64,000 nucleotides of DNA from positions 32,647,501 to 32,711,500 of the forward strand of contig NC_134021.1 of assembly GCF_040712315.1 (NCBI RefSeq), given 5' to 3'. Every line of letters begins with the position of its first letter. Positions within the stretch are counted from its first letter, which is position 1. This document shows positions 59,101 to 64,000 of the stretch, in pieces. The position numbers and the translations under genes are program-made. The notes beneath the pieces are model-generated. The model did not search any database. It saw only the letters and a program-made list of their open reading frames with translations, and was not told the origin of the DNA. This DNA is from Castanea sativa. Its lineage: Eukaryota; Streptophyta; Magnoliopsida; Fagales; Fagaceae.

Positions 59101-62100
59101 TCGGGTGTAATGTTATGGTAAGACTTTCTATTAATTAGTGAGTAGGTTGATATACCTGAAATTGGAATTTAGAATAATATTGTATTTTAAGAGTACGCCA
59201 AAATAAATACAAGATAGTATATGGTCTAAAAATTACGTAACAATGGTCATTTTAAAATAGGTTCTTTGTTTAACCCATTTTTTTTCAAAAAAAAAAAAAT
59301 ATTGTTGTTATTATTTTCTATGTTCAAGCTTATCTGCTTCACTTGTTCTTTGGTTGTTGAAAAACCTAGGAAGCATGTGTATAGGCATGAACACAAGTCC
59401 TAGACATAATCATCAAATATTAAAAATATATATATATATATATATATTTTTTTTCAATTGAAAAATAGAAGCGACAGATCTGTGATGGAGTGATCTTAAA
59501 AGAGAAATATTCTTAGCTGTTTGTTCAAGTTCATAGGTGTGATACTTCGGATTGAGTATATTTATAAGTAATTTTGGATTGTGAAGGCATTGTAAGGGCA
59601 TATGAAATAATGAAATCCTTGAAATTTTTCTCCATTATGATTGCTAAAGGTTTTTCCTCTACCCATTTTTGTGAATGAGTCAATTGTCTCTTTGCAAGGA
59701 TGAGTGGTTTTATTTTATTTTTTGATAAACAAGAATTTTATTCACAAGACAAAACAGAACTACAAAGAGGAAACAAGATGAGGTCCGTATTGGGCAAATG
59801 GCTAGGGTCTTATCATAGGTTTTAATTCTTCTAATAGTAGTTTTGCATGTTTAAGAATCATTGACACTTACCACAATATTCTTGAACATAGTCTTATATA
59901 TGCATCTTTTTGCATAGTTGACCAATAATATCATGCTCTGATGGCCCTTTACACCAAGGCCCTTCTTCCTTAGTGGTTTCCACAAATTCATTTGTGTCTC
60001 TCTTACGACATAATCAGTATCATAAGGTGCTAGCTAGAGACTAAAATCAATTTGGTTTGACCAACCTCTGAGGTTGAAGTTAGGCCTTTCCGGTTTGTCT
60101 ACCTTCAATCCGAGGAGGCATTGTATAGCCTTTGACTCCTCATTGCGATTCTTTATTAATTATGAGCAATCATTTATTAATTTGTTGAAATATAAATGAT
60201 TATTAAATGAGAGAAAAAATTTTATATTCCAATGTAATAAGCGAACTCCGAGTTTGTTTGGAATATGATGCAAATTTCAGCTTATTTAAGTTTTTAGCTT
60301 TTTTTTTTTTATACTATTTATGGTTTTTATTGTATTTTTTGGTACTATTCATGAGCCTCATTGTATTATTCAGCTAACTTTTAACATTTTTTTTTTCTCT
60401 TATACTTTCAATAAAAAATTTTTGATTTCAACTAAATAAGCTGTTTCAACTAAATAAGTTTTCAATTTCATATTTTATTTTTTTGAACTTTAAAACTTAG
60501 TAGTCTTTCCAAAACTGTGGAAACAATCTCTTAATAAACTCTTGAAATTTATGACTTTTTCACACATAACGGAGTGTATATATACAGAACTATTTAGTAA
60601 ATAAATGTATTTATAATGACAGTGCGGAGGTTTGGTACAACGCAGTTTTGCTTCTTATAGCAGGATACCTGAAAAATGCCGAGGTCTCTATTGATGCTTT
60701 AAGCATATGGTATTTCTCATACAGCCTCTCCTCTCCTCTCCTCCATTTATTTATTTAGAATTTTTTTGACTACTCCGTCTTCTTTATTGTTGTTGTTGTT
60801 ATTATTATTGTACTTAATTTTTTTATTTATTTCCCAACTCTTTTTCCTTCATATTCTTTCGGTAAAAACATCATTTATGTTCCTATATTTTGACCATATT
60901 TTTAATTTGGTCTTCAAGTTTTCTTAGCTTTCATTTTGGTACTTATATTTTTAAACATATTGTCATTTTGGTCCTTGACATTATCTCACTTAAAAAAATG
61001 TTACTTTTAAAATTGTAGTGTGGTCCATTAACCAGGTAGACATTTTCTATAAGTGAGATGACGATATAAACTAAAATTACAAGTTTAAAAGTAATAAAAC
61101 CAAAATAAAAGCTGTTAAAACTTGAGGACAAAGAAAAAAAAAAAAAAAAAAGACCAAAATATAGGAAGCAATTAAGTTTTTTTGCCTATTCTTTTTTTTT
61201 TTCTAAATTATCCGTTTGCCCCCGTTAATTTTGCTCCATGCCTACCCGTAGCTAATTCAATTAAGTACATGATTCTGTACAGCCTTAGCATCAATGGGTG
61301 GGAAATGATGATAGCTATTGGATTTATGTCTGCAGCGAGGAATTGTCATCATTCTCATGACCTCTGTGAAGCCCAACATCATCATCATCATCATCATCAT
61401 CTTTTAGATATATTCTTTTTAAGAGAAAAGTGGGGTTAGGATGTTCATTCACTATCATGTCTGAACTATATAAACATCGTTTTAAAAGATTTTACATATT
61501 AAAATATGAGTGATAATAGAAATACTACAAAGTTTACTATATAAATCTTTGTCACCAATCATTAATTAGAACTTACAAAAAAAATCTGGCATTCATATAT
61601 CATGTTGTTTAAGCATACCAATCATACTTATTGGCATATTGGTGATATTATATTGATCGCAAAAAAAGAAGAAATTATGATGTTAATTTATAATGTTTTT
61701 GAAGCCTATCAATCACATTAATTGATAAATCAGTTTGTAAATTAATAAAATTTGTAATAGTTATAGCATTTTTCCTACTGATTATTAATTTTATGAATGT
61801 TTCGACCATATATACTTGTCCAAATATTTGGTTAAAAATCTAGTGTTCGAGTATCAAATGAGCTTGGAAGAGGGAGTGCAAAGGCAGCGAAGTTCTCAAT
61901 CGTGATCACAGGGCTCACTTCATTTACCATCGGATTCGTACTTTTCTTGTTTTTCCTTATCTTCAGAGGACGTGTGGCTTACATATTCACCGAAAATGAA
62001 GAGGTGGCTTTAGCATTTGCAAACATGTCACCTTTCTTGGCTGTCTCCGTACTGTTGAATAGCATTCAACCTGTGCTCTCTGGTACTCTTTTTACATTTG

Positions 62101-62316
62101 CTTTGATATCTCTCAAACTTGATTATTTTGTTTATTTGGATGATTTTTTATACATACTAATCGTATCTTAATAGTACTTCACTTGTTACATGGACAGGAG
62201 TTGCTATTGGAGCTGGCTTGCAGAGCATTGTTGCATATGTCAACTTGGCAGCCTATTACCTAGTAGGGATTCCTGTTGGTGCTGTGCTTGGATTTGTTTT
62301 TGACATGGAAGTCAAA
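56133..62316 (+). CDS. MATE family transporter, DETOXIFICATION-type, gene 2 (partial; intron-4 donor lost)
   Basis: Tandem paralogue of gene 1. Exons: 56133-56399, 58576-59117, 60623-60709, 61283-61339, 61844-62082, 62198-62316, the same six lengths as gene 1, giving 437 codons before the window ends within intron 6. Exons 7-8 (about 52 residues) would lie beyond 64000. I chose ATG 56133; the codon two triplets earlier is GTG. No stop or frameshift is seen in exons 1-6. The oddity is after exon 4: the donor reads GAG|GAATTG where gene 1 has GAG|GTACTG. Exon 4 is 57 bp and phase-neutral, so skipping it would delete 19 residues in frame. Exon 1 also has Val for the Glu in the GSTELAAYS block. 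The function would be metabolite/drug-proton antiport if a working protein is made. Confidence 0.8.
59150..59575. repeat. Copy-2-specific segment in intron 2
   Basis: This sequence has no counterpart at the equivalent place in gene 1 (about 24745). It contains (AT)n at 59426-59447. It is unidentified. Confidence 0.45.
59712..59775 (-). mobile_element. Short retroposon-like insertion in intron 2 of gene 2
   Basis: About 65 bp starting TTTTATTTTTTGATAAACAA, present in gene 2 and absent in gene 1, where ATATTAGGTCCG follows directly. The poly-T-rich start suggests the reversed 3' tail of a LINE or SINE. Confidence 0.35.
61340..61341 (+). other. Mutated splice donor (GA for GT) after exon 4 of gene 2
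   Basis: The intron begins GA in gene 2 and GT in gene 1 (26472-26473). The surrounding 10 bases on each side align clearly. Confidence 0.85.
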
Positions 62317-62496
62317 GTGAGTTATTTTTATCCCCTTTGATTTCCACGTTTTAAATCTAACCCGTTATAGAGGAGGTTTTCTGGTTTCAATTAATTTCTT
62401 TTTAGATTTTAAACAGTGAAAAAAGTTTATTCCTTATCAAATCCTTCTCTACAAAAGAAGATATTTTTTTATCAGCTAAAGGAATACGTGTTAAAG

Positions 62497-62500
<4 letters not shown>

Positions 62501-62557
<57 letters not shown>
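62501..62557. repeat. (AT)n microsatellite, copy-2-specific
   Basis: About 28 AT units stand where gene 1 has the short sequence GCACATAGAGGC (27955-27966). Confidence 0.92.
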
Positions 62558-62559
<2 letters not shown>

Positions 62560-62689
62560 CAACATCATAACGGATTTGATGGAGTGGCTTTGAGATTTTG
62601 ATAAATTAGTTTATGTTTATTAATTTTGTGAGAGTTTATATGTGATTCTTATTCCTATTATCATTAATGAGTTTTTTGTTTTCGTTTGC

Positions 62690-63036
62690 CATGAATGTAT
62701 GCATAGATTTTTCTAAACATTAAATTTTGTGTGCTGTTGCTCGTCATTTTATTCTTTTTTTTTTTTATACACGTTTTTTTTACAAAATGGATTTCAACCA
62801 TTATCTTAAGAGCACTTATTAACACGACTCTTACATTATTCTAGTGCATATGAAAAACATAATTCAAAACCTAGGAATTCTCAATATATTTAGAACCTTC
62901 GTTAACCATAACAACATCACCACATATAGGTCTAATATAGTACTAAATTGTTGTAAAAAAAACTTGTATAAAAAAAAGGAGAATAAAATGGCAAGAACAA
63001 CAACACACAAAATTTAATGTTTAGAAACAAGGTCAT
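62690..63036. repeat. Foldback: inverted duplication of intron 6 sequence
   Basis: 62700-62790 matches 28105-28200 of gene 1 in direct orientation. 62940-63036 is another copy of the same sequence in reverse orientation. 62853-62925 is the reverse of 31360-31440. The two flanking linkers (about 62795-62845 and 63037-63090) are themselves inverted relatives (AAGAGCACTTATTAA / ATGAGTGCTCTTAGG), like TIRs. Confidence 0.65.
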
Positions 63037-63099
63037 GCTAATGAGTGCTCTTAGGGCAAAAGTTAACAATCCATTTTAAGGGAATCCGTTAGCATTTTT

Positions 63100-63366
63100 C
63101 ATAATGTAAAATGTAAAGTTTAGGGGATAACTACACTTAAAATTTAAGATATATATTTAATAGGATTGCAAAGAACATGGATAACGAGAGAGATAAGTAT
63201 CTGAGTTTGGATGAAACTTGATTATTTTAACCTCAACTAGATTCTTAGGCTTTGAGGATGTGGTGGAGCACCTTATTCATAGAGGAGTGTACTAATTGCA
63301 ACAGTGTTATGGATGGAGGTACTGGTGACGACATCTCAAAGACGAAAGTCAGAGATTTGTTAACAG
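63100..63366 (+). repeat. Intron 6 sequence of gene 2, homologous to 31527-31985
   Basis: Collinear with gene 1 intron 6 (TGGATGAAACTTGATTATTT, GCAACAGTGTTATGGATGGA). It extends the segmental duplication beyond the foldback and shows that gene 2 continues towards exon 7. Gene 1 has an additional MITE at about 31575-31790. Confidence 0.65.
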
Positions 63367-63518
63367 CATTAGTATTCGGTTTCTTCAAAAAAATCTCATT
63401 ATATCATCTCTAAAGTTACTTTATCTATTATACCATTCTATTTTACAACACTCCCAACATTTATTTTCCTATTCAACTCATTAAAATTATATATACTACC
63501 AAATAAAATAATATAATC

Positions 63519-63573
<55 letters not shown>

Positions 63574-64000
63574 CTCTATTTATCTTTTCCTCACTATCTC
63601 TCTCTTTCAACCACCCATCACCACTACCGTGAAAAAATCCACCCCTACCACTAGGAACAAAACCCATAAAATCCACCACCACCTCCACCCACAAAACCCA
63701 CAAAACCAGCACGGCAACAACATAAAAAATCAAAGAAAAATCCACCACCACCACAGAAAATCCACTGCAACAACACATCCACAACCACCATGCATAGAAC
63801 CCACAAAAAATCAAAGAAAAATTCATATCAAAACCCACTGAAACCCACCAGCAATCAAACCCATCAGAACTCACCTCAGCCACCACAGCTAGAGACACCA
63901 CCACATTGGAACCAAAACCCACCGTGATGAAGCTGAGAAAATTAACCTAGCTAACCCAAATGATTGATGACCCAAACGGTGAGAGATAGTCACATCACCG
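63367..64000. repeat. MITE-like start, (CT)n run, then CCA-rich DNA
   Basis: GCATTAGTATTCGGTTTC at 63367 resembles a MITE end. (CT)n spans 63522-63569. The rest is rich in CCACCA/AACCCA and its ORFs are low-complexity. No gene is supported before the window ends. Confidence 0.45.

Larger units (their letters stand above)
51185..62800 (+). repeat. Segmental duplication, copy 2 (MATE gene 2 and upstream)
   Basis: Collinear with 16085-28215. Copy-2-specific sequence includes about 52270-55135 (between the exon-like block and exon 1), about 59150-59575 and 59712-59775 (intron 2), and (AT)n at 62501-62557 (intron 6). Exon lengths match exactly for exons 1-6. Confidence 0.85.

Noticed and set aside
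63473..63922. 149-codon minus-strand ORF and its plus-strand shadow
   Set aside because: It runs across (CT)n and CCA-rich DNA and has no domain or supporting structure.
1..64000. tRNA, rRNA, CRISPR arrays, bacterial-type operons or organelle insertions
   Set aside because: No cloverleaf-like gene, rRNA core, spaced repeat array or organellar gene text was recognised on reading. The window is plant nuclear repeat DNA with two MATE genes.

Overview
The window is AT-rich plant nuclear DNA. The evidence is spliced genes with GT/AG introns, a plant-type MATE transporter, a degenerate plant L1-type LINE, solo LTRs with 5-bp target duplications, MITEs and many (AT)n and (CT)n runs. The LTR and LARD families resemble ones I associate with woody eudicots, possibly Fagaceae (oak/beech group). 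That placement is inference from memory and was not tested.

Region by region. 1-16,079 is repeat-dominated: two solo LTRs of one family in inverted orientation (1-623, 3,481-4,228), a dead minus-strand LINE (about 4,550-11,325) with a solo LTR inserted in its endonuclease region (8,339-9,344), and a truncated LTR element with a broken internal ORF and a 3' LTR (about 12,525-16,079). 16,085-35,436 holds the first MATE (DETOXIFICATION-type) gene, which I assembled as 8 exons encoding 489 aa. Its introns 1 and 6 are swollen by Copia, hAT-like, MITE and LTR material. 35,437-51,180 is a gene-poor spacer of nested repeats: two solo LTRs, a TIR element, a long inverted-repeat element, a Stowaway and a Harbinger-type MITE, and broken endogenous pararetrovirus movement-protein-like fragments. 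51,185-64,000 holds the second, tandemly duplicated MATE gene. Exons 1-6 lie in the window and the end is cut off by the window edge. Its 5' intergenic part carries a CACTA-transposon terminus.

The only host genes I can support are these two MATE paralogues. They share exon lengths, splice phases and long stretches of intron and upstream sequence, so they come from one segmental duplication with an offset of about 34-38 kb. Gene 1 is intact at every splice site. Gene 2 has lost the GT of its intron-4 donor (GA instead) and has a conserved Glu-to-Val change near TM2, so it may be decaying or differently spliced. I found no tRNA, rRNA or CRISPR array and no convincing undescribed system. The most useful signals are the splice-donor loss, the presence/absence polymorphisms between the two copies, an hAT-like element carrying a GC-rich gene-like fragment, and several precise palindromes.
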